DNA of 64,000 nt from contig JAMOTA010000038.1 of assembly GCA_027068435.1 (NCBI GenBank), positions 1-64,000 on the forward strand. The letters run 5' to 3'. A model generated the notes under the pieces. That model searched no databases. It was not told the origin of the DNA and worked only from the letters and a program-made list of their open reading frames with translations. Positions 1-8,628 of the stretch are shown in pieces; positions within the stretch are counted from its first letter, which is position 1; every line of letters starts with the position of its first letter. Origin of the DNA: Sulfurovum sp. (lineage in GTDB: Bacteria > Campylobacterota > Campylobacteria > Campylobacterales > Sulfurovaceae). The translations under genes were made by a program, and so were the position numbers.

Positions 1-1193
1 TCTTCGTATCTGTAGGCTAATTTGTAGCCTAGTTTTTCTAAAATACTGTGAACGATGTAGAGTCCTAAGCCAAAGCCACTGCTTCTTTTTTCGCCTTGGG
101 AAAAGGGTTCGGTGTAGTAACTTAGAGGGTGTTCTAAGACTTCTCCTTCAGATAGTATCTCTATAGCGTAGCTATTTGTACGAATAATAACACATTTCTT
201 TTTCCCATACTTTAGACCATTGTCTAGCAGGTTTTTTATGGCTAGAGACATTAGTTTTACATCGGTGATAATGATTTTATCTTTTATCTCTGCGGTGATA
301 CAGCTACTCTCTACCATAAGAAGCTCTTGGCTTTTTTCTATAATGGTATTGAGGTTTATTTGCTCAAAACTTGGTTCAAAACTTTGGGTTGTGACCCTCT
401 CTATCTCGGCTAGTTCTGAGATGAGTTCATTCATACGTTCAAAAGCACGTATTAGTATCTTTTTTACCGTTTCATCTTCTAACATCTCTACTACGATTCG
501 ACCTTTCGTAATAGGGGTCTTAAGCTCATGCATTAAGTTACGCATAAAAAGGTTTTTTGATGCACCCAATTCGTTGATATGTAAAATAGCTTCATCGAAG
601 TTTTTTGCTATTCTTCCTATCTCGTCATCATGCCTATAGGTAATACGAGTATTCATGTCACCTTGTGCAAAACGTTCTATCTCTGTGTGGAGTTTCTTTA
701 GAGGGTAGAGCTTTTTTAAGACAGCTAAGTAGAGTAGAAGTAGAAGGGCTAACAGAAATATACCTAGGGTTAACGCTATCTCAAAGTAGTAGTTTTTAGG
801 TCTGTTATCTTCAAGCATGAGGTTATGTCCTAGACGTTGTCCATAGATGTACTGAGTGTCATTAGTTTTAAACACACGTACACGTCCCATGGCTGAACCA
901 CCAGAAAAGATGGTCTCTCCTTTTTCTTGAATCTCCTTTTTTATCTGCTCTATACGGTTTTTAGAAATAGGTTTTACCATTAAATCACGATATAGTTTTT
1001 CAAGATCTTCATCAGTTGAATTAAATTGTAAATTTGAAAGAAAAGTGATTGAGATGAGTTGATAGTGCTTAAACTCTTCTATCTTGTGGCGATCTTCATT
1101 CCAAGAGAGAAAGAGTAAAAATGTAGCAACCAAAATAATGATTGCTACAGAAAAAAGAATGTGTATAAAGGTATTTACAGATAGGTTTCTCAT
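1..1193 (-). CDS. Sensor histidine kinase, ArsS-like (3' end outside window)
   Basis: Inner-membrane sensor kinase that would phosphorylate the response regulator encoded just upstream. Read on the minus strand from the ATG at 1193, it has a first membrane segment at about residues 10-29, a periplasmic stretch to about 136, a second membrane segment at about 137-158, a HAMP-like linker, an H-box with HELKTPITKG (phospho-accepting His near 221) and the start of the ATPase domain with the FGLGLYIVHS glycine box. The start ATG overlaps the TGA stop of the response regulator, so the two are translationally coupled. The last residues lie beyond base 1. The arrangement resembles the acid-responsive ArsRS pair of Helicobacter; the signal sensed here is not known. 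Confidence 0.85.
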   Translation of the reverse strand, partial: MRNLSVNTFIHILFSVAIIILVATFLLFLSWNEDRHKIEEFKHYQLISITFLSNLQFNSTDEDLEKLYRDLMVKPISKNRIEQIKKEIQEKGETIFSGGSAMGRVRVFKTNDTQYIYGQRLGHNLMLEDNRPKNYYFEIALTLGIFLLALLLLLYLAVLKKLYPLKKLHTEIERFAQGDMNTRITYRHDDEIGRIAKNFDEAILHINELGASKNLFMRNLMHELKTPITKGRIVVEMLEDETVKKILIRAFERMNELISELAEIERVTTQSFEPSFEQINLNTIIEKSQELLMVESSCITAEIKDKIIITDVKLMSLAIKNLLDNGLKYGKKKCVIIRTNSYAIEILSEGEVLEHPLSYYTEPFSQGEKRSSGFGLGLYIVHSILEKLGYKLAYRYE

Positions 1194-1870
1194 ACGCGGT
1201 CTGTTAGAAGGTACCCTACACCACGAATAGGCTTGATATATACATGGTCTGGATCAATTTTTGCTATTTTTTGTCTGACTCTTGAGATGATTACATCAAT
1301 ATTTTTAATAGAGCTATCATCATCTATATGTTCACTCTCGTAAAGCAGTTGCTCTCTTGAGACAGAACCATTTTTATGTTGGATGAGCATTCCTAAGATG
1401 TCGTACTCTGCCGCAGTTAAATCTAAAAACTCACCTTTAAAACTGATGGAGTGTGCTTTAGTATCTCTGATAAAAAGCTCTACTTTTTTCTCTACTTTTT
1501 CTTCTATGCTATGCGTACGTCTTAAAATGGTTTTAATACGTGTTACAAGCTCACGAGGGTCATAAGGTTTAGGCATATAGTCATCTGCACCACGCTCCAT
1601 ACCTATGACTTTATCGGTAATGTCATCACGTGCCGAGGAGATAATAATAGGAATATTACTTACCTCTCTAATTTTAGGAATGACTTCAAGACCATCCATC
1701 CCTGGAAGTGTTAAATCTAAAATAATTAAATCAAATTTATGTTGGGTAAGTAATGAGAGACCTATGTATGGGTCTTCGGCACCTATGACTTCCATATCAA
1801 ACTTTGTAAGATAGTTTGTTAAAATCAGTGCTAACTCTGGGTCATCTTCTATAATTAATATTTTAATAAT
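1190..1870 (-). CDS. OmpR-family response regulator, ArsR-like, probable ATT start
   Basis: DNA-binding response regulator partner of the adjacent kinase. The receiver domain carries IIEDD (acidic pocket) near its N terminus and the phosphorylation site in LIILDLTLPGMDG; the C terminus is a winged helix ending GVGYLLTDRV. The first in-frame ATG (1795) is too late: the conserved beta1 strand and acidic pair lie upstream, in an open frame bounded by two TAA codons near 1895-1900. That frame has no ATG, GTG or TTG. An AAGGA ribosome site stands about 6 bases before an ATT at 1868-1870 (with a second ATT at 1865-1867), so ATT initiation giving about 226 residues is the simplest reading. The family call is secure; the exact start is inferred. 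Confidence 0.85.
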   Translation of the reverse strand: MIKILIIEDDPELALILTNYLTKFDMEVIGAEDPYIGLSLLTQHKFDLIILDLTLPGMDGLEVIPKIREVSNIPIIISSARDDITDKVIGMERGADDYMPKPYDPRELVTRIKTILRRTHSIEEKVEKKVELFIRDTKAHSISFKGEFLDLTAAEYDILGMLIQHKNGSVSREQLLYESEHIDDDSSIKNIDVIISRVRQKIAKIDPDHVYIKPIRGVGYLLTDRV

Positions 1871-1941
1871 AACTTTTTCCTTTTGAATATTTTATTAAAC
1901 ATCATAACATCTACTCTATGAAAAGAGGCTAAGAGAAGAGG

Positions 1942-2985
1942 TTAAGTTTTACCTATGGCTTGTTCTTTATAGTTGTAGTCAATATAGATTTTTGTAATAG
2001 CAATCAAAAATGAGGTAATTGCAGGTCCTAAAATCATACCCCAAAACCCATAAGTACTCATCCCTGCTAAGATAGAGAAAAATATGACTATCTCGTTAAT
2101 CTCAATAGTGCTTTTAAGTAAATCTTCTTTAATCACTTTAATAATCACAGGCTTTACAAAAGTATCTGCAATAATAGAGATAATAATAACAGAATACCCT
2201 GCAATAACCATAGCCGTATTTGCATCTATTTTTGTCCAGCTATATAGTGATACAGGTATCCAGACAACTGCACCACCGATGATAGGTACTAGTGAAGCAA
2301 AGCCATAGATAACTCCAAAGAGAAGACCATCAAAGCCAAATTGACCTACCATAATACCAAAAAGAAAGCCTTCAAAAATAGCAGTTACGATAATAGAGTA
2401 AAAAACCACTTCCATAGTAGAAGAGATTTCATGAATCATCTTCGCACTTTTCATTTTACTCACAGGCATTAACGCACGTATGAGTTCAAAGAAACGCTCA
2501 CCATAATAGTTGATAAGAAAGTAAAATATGAGAACCAATAGCATATTCTTAATAAAACCAACACCCATACTCCCTGCTGTTGTTACATAAGAGGTAGAGT
2601 CTTGGATATACTCTCTAATTTGTATATCACTAAAACTTGCATCTATCCACTCTTGTATGTAAGGTATATCTTTTGCAAAATTCTTTACTATAGTGGTTAC
2701 TTCTTGAACGGTACTAATATCCATGTTGGCAGCATGAGAGACACCAATAGTTGCAATATAGACAATAGGAGCAAAAATGACTAAGGTTAAAAGAAGTGTA
2801 GCTACTGCTGCAGAGATTTTTCTTGATTTGAAAAATTTTATCATCTTTTTTGTTAAGTTGTAGGTTGCCATTGTTAAGAGCATAGCTACAATTACAGAGA
2901 GTAAAAAAGGTTTATAGATACTATATGCCCCCAAAATAGAGAGCATAAAAAGTATCGTAATCATAAGGCTTTTGTTACTAATCAT
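1942..2985 (-). CDS. AI-2E family (PerM/TqsA-like) membrane permease
   Basis: Polytopic inner-membrane protein of 347 residues from the UPF0118/AI-2E transporter family, whose members include the E. coli autoinducer-2 exporter TqsA and the uncharacterised PerM. Hydrophobic segments occur at about residues 5-40 and 60-85; then comes a polar region with the usual helical stretch, then a block of five or six further membrane segments including the family-typical [12 protein letters not shown]. The gene overlaps the end of ruvB by 8 bases, so it is the last gene of a panB-ruvB-permease operon. The transported substrate cannot be told from sequence. Confidence 0.8.
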   Translation of the reverse strand: MISNKSLMITILFMLSILGAYSIYKPFLLSVIVAMLLTMATYNLTKKMIKFFKSRKISAAVATLLLTLVIFAPIVYIATIGVSHAANMDISTVQEVTTIVKNFAKDIPYIQEWIDASFSDIQIREYIQDSTSYVTTAGSMGVGFIKNMLLVLIFYFLINYYGERFFELIRALMPVSKMKSAKMIHEISSTMEVVFYSIIVTAIFEGFLFGIMVGQFGFDGLLFGVIYGFASLVPIIGGAVVWIPVSLYSWTKIDANTAMVIAGYSVIIISIIADTFVKPVIIKVIKEDLLKSTIEINEIVIFFSILAGMSTYGFWGMILGPAITSFLIAITKIYIDYNYKEQAIGKT

Positions 2986-3991
2986 TTAAAAGTCCTTCAT
3001 CACTCATGCTAGCTAACTTAAAGTGTGCATAGCTCTTTTGTGTTGCAATACGACCACGAGCGGTTCTTTCAATATATCCATTGGCTATAAGGTAGGGTTC
3101 AAGTACATCTTCTATGGTTCCCTCATCCTCACTCAATGCTGCACCTATGGTACTTAATCCCATGGGCTTATTTTTAGCAGAGACTAAAAGTTCTAAGAGT
3201 TGTATATCTTGTTCATCAAAACCAAGGTTGTTTACCCCTAGTTCATCTAAAGCATATTTTGCACGTTCTAAGGTTACTTCGTTTTCATTGGCAACTTCTG
3301 AAAAATCTCTGACTCTTTTGAGTAAACGTAAGGCTATACGTGGTGTTCCTCTACTTCTTCTAGCTATCTCGTGAGAGGCTTTCTCATGAGAAGGTTTTTC
3401 TAACTTATGAGATGCTTGTGCTACGATTTTGGCTAACTCATTGGCAGTATAAAACTGCATTCTAAAGTGCATACCAAAACGCTCTCTAAGAGGGTTGGAG
3501 AGCATACCTGCTCTAGTTGTTGCACCTATGAGTGTAAAGCGTGGTAAGTCTATCTTGACTGTTTGTGCAGCAGGACCAGAACCGATAATAATGTCTAAAC
3601 GAAAGTCCTCCATAGCAGGGTAGAGTATCTCCTCTATGGCAGGACTCATACGGTGTATCTCATCTATAAATAAAATATCACCTTCTTCAATGTTGGTTAA
3701 AAGTGCTGCTAAATCGCCAGCTTTTTCTATCATCGGTGCAGCAGTAGTTTTAATGTTTGCATTCATCTCAAAAGCGATGATATTGGCAATGGTAGTCTTT
3801 CCCAAACCAGGAGGTCCAAAAAAGAGTATATGGTCTAGGGCTTCACCTCTTCTTTTACTCGCTTCTATAAAGACTTTTAGATTTTTTTTCATCTTCTCTT
3901 GCCCAATGTACTCATCCCAAGAGCTAGGGCGAAGGGTCATCTCATAGCTAACCTCTTCCTCAAAACGTTCTATCTCAACCATACGTTCCAT
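2978..3991 (-). CDS. ruvB: Holliday junction branch-migration helicase RuvB
   Basis: AAA+ motor that drives Holliday junction branch migration with RuvA, in the cytoplasm on DNA. Visible motifs are the Walker A GPPGLGKT at residues 59-66, Walker B ILFIDEIH at about 106-113, sensor 1 GATT at about 156-159, the arginine finger region NPLRERFG, and a C-terminal winged helix. At 337 residues it has the usual length. The start codon is the ATG at 3991, which overlaps the last base of panB; a second ATG three codons later is also possible. RuvA and RuvC are not in the window. Confidence 0.97.
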   Translation of the reverse strand: MERMVEIERFEEEVSYEMTLRPSSWDEYIGQEKMKKNLKVFIEASKRRGEALDHILFFGPPGLGKTTIANIIAFEMNANIKTTAAPMIEKAGDLAALLTNIEEGDILFIDEIHRMSPAIEEILYPAMEDFRLDIIIGSGPAAQTVKIDLPRFTLIGATTRAGMLSNPLRERFGMHFRMQFYTANELAKIVAQASHKLEKPSHEKASHEIARRSRGTPRIALRLLKRVRDFSEVANENEVTLERAKYALDELGVNNLGFDEQDIQLLELLVSAKNKPMGLSTIGAALSEDEGTIEDVLEPYLIANGYIERTARGRIATQKSYAHFKLASMSDEGLLND

Positions 3992-4803
3992 TAGTAGATA
4001 TACTCTTGACTAGGAAATTCTCTTGATTTTACTTCATCTCTGTAGCTCTCTAAACCTTCACGTATCTGTTTTGCTCCATCAACGTACTGTTTTACAAATT
4101 TTGGTTTAAATGCTTCAAAGAACCCAAACATATCTGACCATACTAACACTTGTCCATCTGTACTGTTTCCTGCACCGATGCCTATGGTTGGTACGGAGAC
4201 AGCATGGGTAATAGCTTCTGCTGCTTCACTCTTTACACCTTCTATGACTATGGCAAATACACCAGCTTTTTCTAGTGCTATAGCATCTTCTACGAGTCTA
4301 TCTATGTCTGCTTGGTCTTTACCTCGTATTTTATAGCCACCATCACTACGTAAAAATTGTGGCATAAGCCCTATGTGTCCAAGTACAGCTATAGAGTTTT
4401 GTGTTAAGGCTTCTACGATGTATGCTCTCTCTTTGCCACCCTCTATCTTTACCGCTTGTGCGTTGGTCTCTTGGTACGCTCTTGTTGCATTTTTTACAGC
4501 CACTTTAGCAGAAGTGTAACTTCCAAAAGGCATATCGAGTACGATAAGTGGTAACTTTGCACCATTACATACTGCTTGTGTATGATATATCATTTGATCC
4601 ATCGTTGCAGAGAGGGTGTCCTCTTTACCTAAAAAACTCATGTTCAAGCTATCACCCACAAGAATCATCTCTACTTCACCATCAAAAAGTTTGGCAAAAA
4701 GTGCATCATAAGCGGTTACCATTGTAATAGGTTCAACACCTTTCATCTTAGCAAGAGTCGTTATCGTTACTTTTTTCTCTATTTTGGGGGTATGAATACT
4801 CAT
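3991..4803 (-). CDS. panB: 3-methyl-2-oxobutanoate hydroxymethyltransferase
   Basis: First committed step of pantothenate and coenzyme A synthesis: transfers a hydroxymethyl group from methylenetetrahydrofolate to 2-oxoisovalerate. The family metal-binding positions are visible as VGDS (Asp near 51), LDMPFGSY (Asp near 90) and KIEGG (Glu near 121), and the catalytic Glu lies in AIVIEGV near 188. The length of 270 residues is normal. It heads the minus-strand operon with ruvB and the AI-2E permease. Its 5' leader contains a short palindrome, TAGGGTGACCCTA at 4822-4834, whose role is unknown. Confidence 0.96.
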   Translation of the reverse strand: MSIHTPKIEKKVTITTLAKMKGVEPITMVTAYDALFAKLFDGEVEMILVGDSLNMSFLGKEDTLSATMDQMIYHTQAVCNGAKLPLIVLDMPFGSYTSAKVAVKNATRAYQETNAQAVKIEGGKERAYIVEALTQNSIAVLGHIGLMPQFLRSDGGYKIRGKDQADIDRLVEDAIALEKAGVFAIVIEGVKSEAAEAITHAVSVPTIGIGAGNSTDGQVLVWSDMFGFFEAFKPKFVKQYVDGAKQIREGLESYRDEVKSREFPSQEYIY

Positions 4804-4853
4804 TATTTTTCCATCTATTTCTAGGGTGACCCTATTTTTTACTCATTTTATCA

Positions 4854-4859
4854 TATAAT
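4854..4859 (+). promoter_or_regulatory. -10 element ahead of trpA
   Basis: A TATAAT hexamer about 40 bases before the trpA start, in the gap between the divergent panB and trpA genes. In Campylobacterota the vegetative promoter often has only a good -10 box and no clear -35, which fits what is seen. Confidence 0.5.
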
Positions 4860-4899
4860 GTTGAAACTATAATACTATATCAGATAAAAAGAGTCCCAA

Positions 4900-5640
4900 T
4901 TGAAAAAATTAGTCGCATATATTACCACAGGTTTTCCATCATTAGAGTTTACAGTTGACGCCGCTTTGGCTTTAAGTGAAGCAGGCGTAGATACCTTAGA
5001 GCTTGGAATGCCATTTTCTGACCCCGTTGCAGATGGACCAGTGATAGAAAAAGCAAACCTTAAAGCCCTACAAAATGGCTTTAAATTACAACACCTTTTT
5101 GAAGCTTCAGCACAGATAGCACCACACATAGATACTTTATGGATGGGATACTTTAACCCTTTTTACCACAAAGGGATGGAGAGCTTCATAGCAGAAGCAC
5201 AAAAAGTAGGGGTTAATGGGTTTATCATTCCTGATTTACCTTTTGAAGAGGCAAAACCTTACCAAAAAAGCATTAAAGAAGCGGGGCTTAGTCTCATAGA
5301 CTTTATCGCTCCTACCGACACAGAAGAACGTATCAAACAGATAGTCACTGATGCACAAAAGTTCATCTACCTAGTAGCATACGCAGGGATTACAGGAAGT
5401 GGAAAGAGTGAAGATTTGCAACCTATTATTACAAATATTAAAAAATACTCTCAAACCCCTGTCTATGTAGGTTTTGGAGTAGATACCCACACAGCAAAAG
5501 AGAAAGCTGTTGGGGTAGATGGTGTCATCGTAGGTTCAGCTTTTGTAAAAGTACTGTTAGATGAGAGTTTAAATAGCACACAAAAGATTAATAAAATTTC
5601 AGCGATTGTAAAAGAGATAAAAGAGAAGATAAACGAGTAA
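4900..5640 (+). CDS. trpA: Tryptophan synthase alpha subunit
   Basis: Cleaves indole-3-glycerol phosphate to indole and glyceraldehyde 3-phosphate, passing indole to TrpB. The catalytic pair is seen in LELGMPFSDPVADGP (Glu near 34, Asp near 45), and the phosphate-binding loop in GFGVDT and VGSAFV. The protein begins MKKLVAYITTGFPS from a TTG codon, so it lacks the N-terminal helix found in E. coli TrpA. No ATG lies in frame upstream at a plausible place, and no strong ribosome site is visible. The gene stands alone, away from any other trp gene in the window. Confidence 0.94.
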   Translation: MKKLVAYITTGFPSLEFTVDAALALSEAGVDTLELGMPFSDPVADGPVIEKANLKALQNGFKLQHLFEASAQIAPHIDTLWMGYFNPFYHKGMESFIAEAQKVGVNGFIIPDLPFEEAKPYQKSIKEAGLSLIDFIAPTDTEERIKQIVTDAQKFIYLVAYAGITGSGKSEDLQPIITNIKKYSQTPVYVGFGVDTHTAKEKAVGVDGVIVGSAFVKVLLDESLNSTQKINKISAIVKEIKEKINE

Positions 5641-5653
5641 TCAATGTAAATTT

Positions 5654-5681
5654 GGGTTTAGTCCTAAGATGGACTAAACCC
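5654..5681. terminator. Hairpin between convergent trpA and small Cys-rich gene
   Basis: Perfect 11-bp stem GGGTTTAGTCC / GGACTAAACCC with a 6-base loop, lying just after the stops of two converging genes. It lacks a clear T run on either side, so it could act in both directions only weakly. Confidence 0.6.
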
Positions 5682-5688
5682 GATCTGT

Positions 5689-5934
5689 TTATGAACAGTC
5701 TCCACCACCACAGCATCCTGTATGTGCTTTCACTGTATCACTCATGGCTATTTGAAAATTTTGTCCATCTTCACTAAATAAAAATTCATGTTTTTGACAA
5801 AACTCATTATTCATATGGTTAACCATATGTAGTGCTTCTACAAGTGCATCATCTTTAGTTTCAAAACTTTGATTATTTTCGAAATCACTTTTCTTGAAAC
5901 ATCCACACTCTTTATCTATATTAATTGTAAACAT
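5689..5934 (-). CDS. Small Cys-rich hypothetical protein, possible metal binder
   Basis: An 81-residue protein that I do not recognise as a named family. It has Cys residues near the start (KECGCFKK), a Cys-His pair in the middle (NEFCQKHEF) and ends in HTGCCGGGDCS, a glycine-cysteine tail of the kind that can bind metals. The start ATG has a good AAGGAT ribosome site. It is divergent from the formate dehydrogenase-like gene, and the intergenic inverted repeat at 6002-6030 could serve both promoters. Function unknown; a role in metal handling is only a guess. Confidence 0.7.
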   Translation of the reverse strand: MFTINIDKECGCFKKSDFENNQSFETKDDALVEALHMVNHMNNEFCQKHEFLFSEDGQNFQIAMSDTVKAHTGCCGGGDCS

Positions 5935-6001
5935 TGTAAATCCTTTTGATATAATTTCTCTAAATATAACAAGAGTTACTTAAATAATCTTGATTTTAAG
6001 T

Positions 6002-6030
6002 CTAATTAGGATAAATTTACTCCTAATTAG
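6002..6030. promoter_or_regulatory. Inverted repeat, candidate operator before formate dehydrogenase-like gene
   Basis: Perfect 10-bp arms CTAATTAGGA / TCCTAATTAG separated by 9 bases, ending 16 bases before the start codon of the downstream gene and overlapping neither gene. The symmetry is typical of a dimeric repressor or activator site; it could also form an mRNA leader hairpin. No regulator that binds such a sequence is recognised. Confidence 0.55.
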
Positions 6031-6046
6031 TATGTAAGGGTACAAA

Positions 6047-8164
6047 ATGACAAAAGAGATAGAGAGTGAGACTAAGGAAATTGAGAGTGTATGTACGTAT
6101 TGTGGTGTTGGATGTGATATTACCGCAGTAGTAAAAGAGAACAAAATATTGAAAATATATGCACAAAAAGATGGGGTAGTATCTGAGGGTAAACTCTGTA
6201 TTAAGGGTAAGTATGGGTATGATTTTGTAGATGCAAAAGACCGTATAAGAGAACCTCGCATTAGAAAATCATTTTTAGATAAAAACGCGCATATTAAAGA
6301 GCAGTTTGAAGCTAAACTCACACACTTTGATAGTGACTTTATGACTTGTGATGTAGATACAGCTACAAGTATAGCAAGTATGAAGCTAGATGAGATTAAG
6401 AAGCAGTATGGTGGAGATAGTTTTTGTGCCATAGGAGGAGCTAGAACTTCTTGTGAGAGTGCATATGCGTTTCAAAAGTTTTGTAGAGAGACGATGGATT
6501 CTCCTCATGTTGATAACTGTGCTAGAGTCTGTCACTCTCCTTCACTTAAAGGGATGAAAACAACCATTGGTGAGGGTGCGGCTACTAACCCTTATAATGA
6601 CATTTATGAAACTGAATTTATGGTTGTCATAGGCTCTAACACTATGGAGGCTCACCCTATTATCGCCAATCGTATGGTAGATATGGCAAAGAAACATAAT
6701 AACCTTGCCGTCATAGATGTACGTGAAACAAAGATGGCTAAACTTGCTAAATACAATTGTGTTATCCCTTATGAAGCAAACTTATTGACGCTCAATATGA
6801 TGGCGTATGTGATTATAAATGAAGAGCTATATGATGAGAGCTTTATTGAGAACAGAACCAAAGGTTTTGATGCATTTAAAGAGTGTATTTTAAATGACCC
6901 TTATGCAAATCCAGCTTTTATGAAAGAGCTAGAAGGGTATGAATACTTAGCTAAAATGATACCTAATATTGCTAGAGAGTATGCACTTAAAAAGTCTATG
7001 ATATTTTGGGGCTTGGGGATTACCGAGCATCTTGATGGTTCTTATGCCGTAATGGCGATAACTCACTTAGCATTAATGACAGGAAACATTGGTAAATCAG
7101 GAGCAGGGCTTATGCCTCTTCGTGGGCAGAACAACGTCCAAGGTGCTTGTGACATGGGTTGTCTTCCTTATTATCTCCCTGACTATCAAGATGCACCTAT
7201 CGTAGGTCTTATGACCCCACAACTTATGGATGCTATGTTTGAGGGACGTATTAAAGCACTACTTAATATGGGAGAAGATATTATGCATATTCATCCCAAC
7301 ATAAACAAGCTAGATAAAGCTATGGATAACTTAGAGTTTGTGATGGTGCAAGAGCTGTTTATGACAGATGTGACTAAAAAAGCAGATATTATCATAGGTG
7401 TAAAATCTGCTTATGAAAAGACAGGGGTTTATGTTAATGCCATGAGAAGACTACACCTCTCTCAACCTTTGGTAAAAACAGATTTACCAGATGACTGGGA
7501 AGTGTTAACTCAAGTTGCACAAAAGTTAGGCGATGGTGAAAACTTCAACTTTAAAACTTCTGAAGATGTATGGAATGAAGTACGTAGAGTAGCTCCAAGA
7601 AGATTTTCAGGTGCAGACTATTACAGACTAGAGCGTCACCGTAAACGTGGTATGCAGTGGCCTATCTATCATGAAGATACCCCTATTTTGCATCTACTAG
7701 ATTTTCGTACAGATGATGGACTTGGAAAATATGTCTATAAGCAGTACGAGCCTAGAGGGATGATACAAGAGATACTAGAGAAGAAGTTCTATAATGACTC
7801 TTTGCAAGGGTACTACCTTACAACAGGACGTACCCTAGCACACTACAACAACGCAGCACAAACCAAAAGAAGTGCAAAGCTAGATAGCAAATATGATGAA
7901 GATATCCTCTTAGCACCACTTAAAGATGAAGCAAAATTAGGAGATAGAGTTATCTTACGTAGCCCTTATGGTGAAAGTGAAGCATTAAGTGTTAAATACA
8001 CAGACAAAGTAAAAGCAAAAACCCTCTTCTGTACCTTCCACCACGCTAAAAGCCGTATCAATGCACTTTTTGGAGATGAGAGCGATGAGCTTATCATGAC
8101 TGCAAGATTTAAGTCAGTGAAGGTTGAAGTGATTCCTGTAGGTGATGAGATAGGGTGTGGATAG
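6047..8164 (+). CDS. Formate dehydrogenase H-like molybdoprotein (Cys form)
   Basis: A 705-residue molybdopterin oxidoreductase closest in pattern to the catalytic subunit of formate dehydrogenases such as FdhF. The [4Fe-4S] site is C16, C19, C23 and C51 (CTYCGVGC, then CIKG). The active-site region reads NCARVCHSPS, with Cys near 162 where E. coli FdhF has selenocysteine, followed by the conserved His. PLRGQNNVQGACDMG keeps the active-site Arg. There is no signal peptide, so the protein is cytoplasmic. No electron-transfer subunit, fdhD or hydrogenase gene is adjacent, so the partner is unknown; a nitrate or other oxidoreductase function is less likely but not excluded. TAAGGG precedes the ATG. 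Confidence 0.85.
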   Translation: MTKEIESETKEIESVCTYCGVGCDITAVVKENKILKIYAQKDGVVSEGKLCIKGKYGYDFVDAKDRIREPRIRKSFLDKNAHIKEQFEAKLTHFDSDFMTCDVDTATSIASMKLDEIKKQYGGDSFCAIGGARTSCESAYAFQKFCRETMDSPHVDNCARVCHSPSLKGMKTTIGEGAATNPYNDIYETEFMVVIGSNTMEAHPIIANRMVDMAKKHNNLAVIDVRETKMAKLAKYNCVIPYEANLLTLNMMAYVIINEELYDESFIENRTKGFDAFKECILNDPYANPAFMKELEGYEYLAKMIPNIAREYALKKSMIFWGLGITEHLDGSYAVMAITHLALMTGNIGKSGAGLMPLRGQNNVQGACDMGCLPYYLPDYQDAPIVGLMTPQLMDAMFEGRIKALLNMGEDIMHIHPNINKLDKAMDNLEFVMVQELFMTDVTKKADIIIGVKSAYEKTGVYVNAMRRLHLSQPLVKTDLPDDWEVLTQVAQKLGDGENFNFKTSEDVWNEVRRVAPRRFSGADYYRLERHRKRGMQWPIYHEDTPILHLLDFRTDDGLGKYVYKQYEPRGMIQEILEKKFYNDSLQGYYLTTGRTLAHYNNAAQTKRSAKLDSKYDEDILLAPLKDEAKLGDRVILRSPYGESEALSVKYTDKVKAKTLFCTFHHAKSRINALFGDESDELIMTARFKSVKVEVIPVGDEIGCG

Positions 8165-8175
8165 TTTGGACTAAG

Positions 8176-8201
8176 ATAGTCATTATAGCTATAATGACTA
8201 T
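8176..8201. promoter_or_regulatory. Perfect 26-base palindrome, candidate antitoxin operator or terminator
   Basis: The two arms ATAGTCATTATAG / CTATAATGACTAT abut without a loop. The site lies 12 bases after the stop of the formate dehydrogenase-like gene and 15 bases before the antitoxin start. Toxin-antitoxin operons of the Phd type are autoregulated through palindromes at this position, and the right half includes TATAAT; a terminator for the upstream gene is the alternative. Confidence 0.5.
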
Positions 8202-8216
8202 TAAAAAGGATTAGAT

Positions 8217-8483
8217 ATGCAATCAATTACAGCTTCAGAAATAAAACTTAATAGTACACTCTTACAAAATGCATTGAAAGAGGATATGCTTGTAACCAAA
8301 AGAGATAAACCTTTTGTGGTTGTAGTAGATTATGACAGATATATTGAACTCACTGCTAAACAGGTACGTTCAAATAACTGGATAGAAAAATCATTTGGAA
8401 TTATGTCTAATAATGATGCTGATAATCTTATGGAAGATATTGTTGAAAGTAGAGTTAACAAAGAGATAGATTTATGGTCTTAG
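8217..8483 (+). CDS. Phd/YefM-type antitoxin
   Basis: An 88-residue protein with the Phd/YefM fold signature: an N-terminal ASEIKLNSTLLQNAL DNA-binding segment, then LVTKRDKPFVVVVDYDRYIEL. In intact systems it would neutralise a toxin and repress its own operon by binding upstream palindromes. A good AAAAAGGA ribosome site precedes the ATG. The expected toxin gene starts at 8474, overlapping the antitoxin end, but stops after 8 codons. The antitoxin is therefore an orphan remnant or acts in trans. Confidence 0.75.
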   Translation: MQSITASEIKLNSTLLQNALKEDMLVTKRDKPFVVVVDYDRYIELTAKQVRSNNWIEKSFGIMSNNDADNLMEDIVESRVNKEIDLWS

Positions 8484-8500
8484 ATACAGATACTATTTAA
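8474..8500 (+). pseudogene. Truncated PIN-domain toxin (VapC-like) remnant
   Basis: An ATG overlapping the end of the antitoxin gene reads MVLDTDTI and then stops at TAA. This is just how PIN-domain ribonuclease toxins of the VapC group begin (a hydrophobic residue, then LDTD/N with the first catalytic Asp). The rest of the gene is missing, and I see no continuation in another frame. The overlap and position match an antitoxin-toxin operon. Only eight codons support the call. Confidence 0.5.
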
Positions 8501-8530
8501 AAAATTGTATTAATAAACGGTATTTTACGA

Positions 8531-8536
8531 TATAAT
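8531..8536 (+). promoter_or_regulatory. -10 element of the candidate type I toxin mRNA
   Basis: A TATAAT hexamer that would start transcription near 8543, giving an approximately 85-base leader before the 19-codon hydrophobic ORF. The leader also holds a 21-codon ORF (8550-8615, starting MMIFVRGD) with no clear ribosome site. Confidence 0.45.
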
Positions 8537-8628
8537 TTTAATGCATGTTATGATGATATTCGTAAGAGGAGATATTTTCTATCTTTGGATGGGTGGGGCT
8601 TGGGCTAGCCCTTGAGAAAGGATAACGC

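Noticed and set aside
8500-8530. Continuation of the PIN toxin in another frame after the stop
   Set aside because: Neither of the other frames gives PIN-like sequence, so a deletion and not a frameshift is likely.
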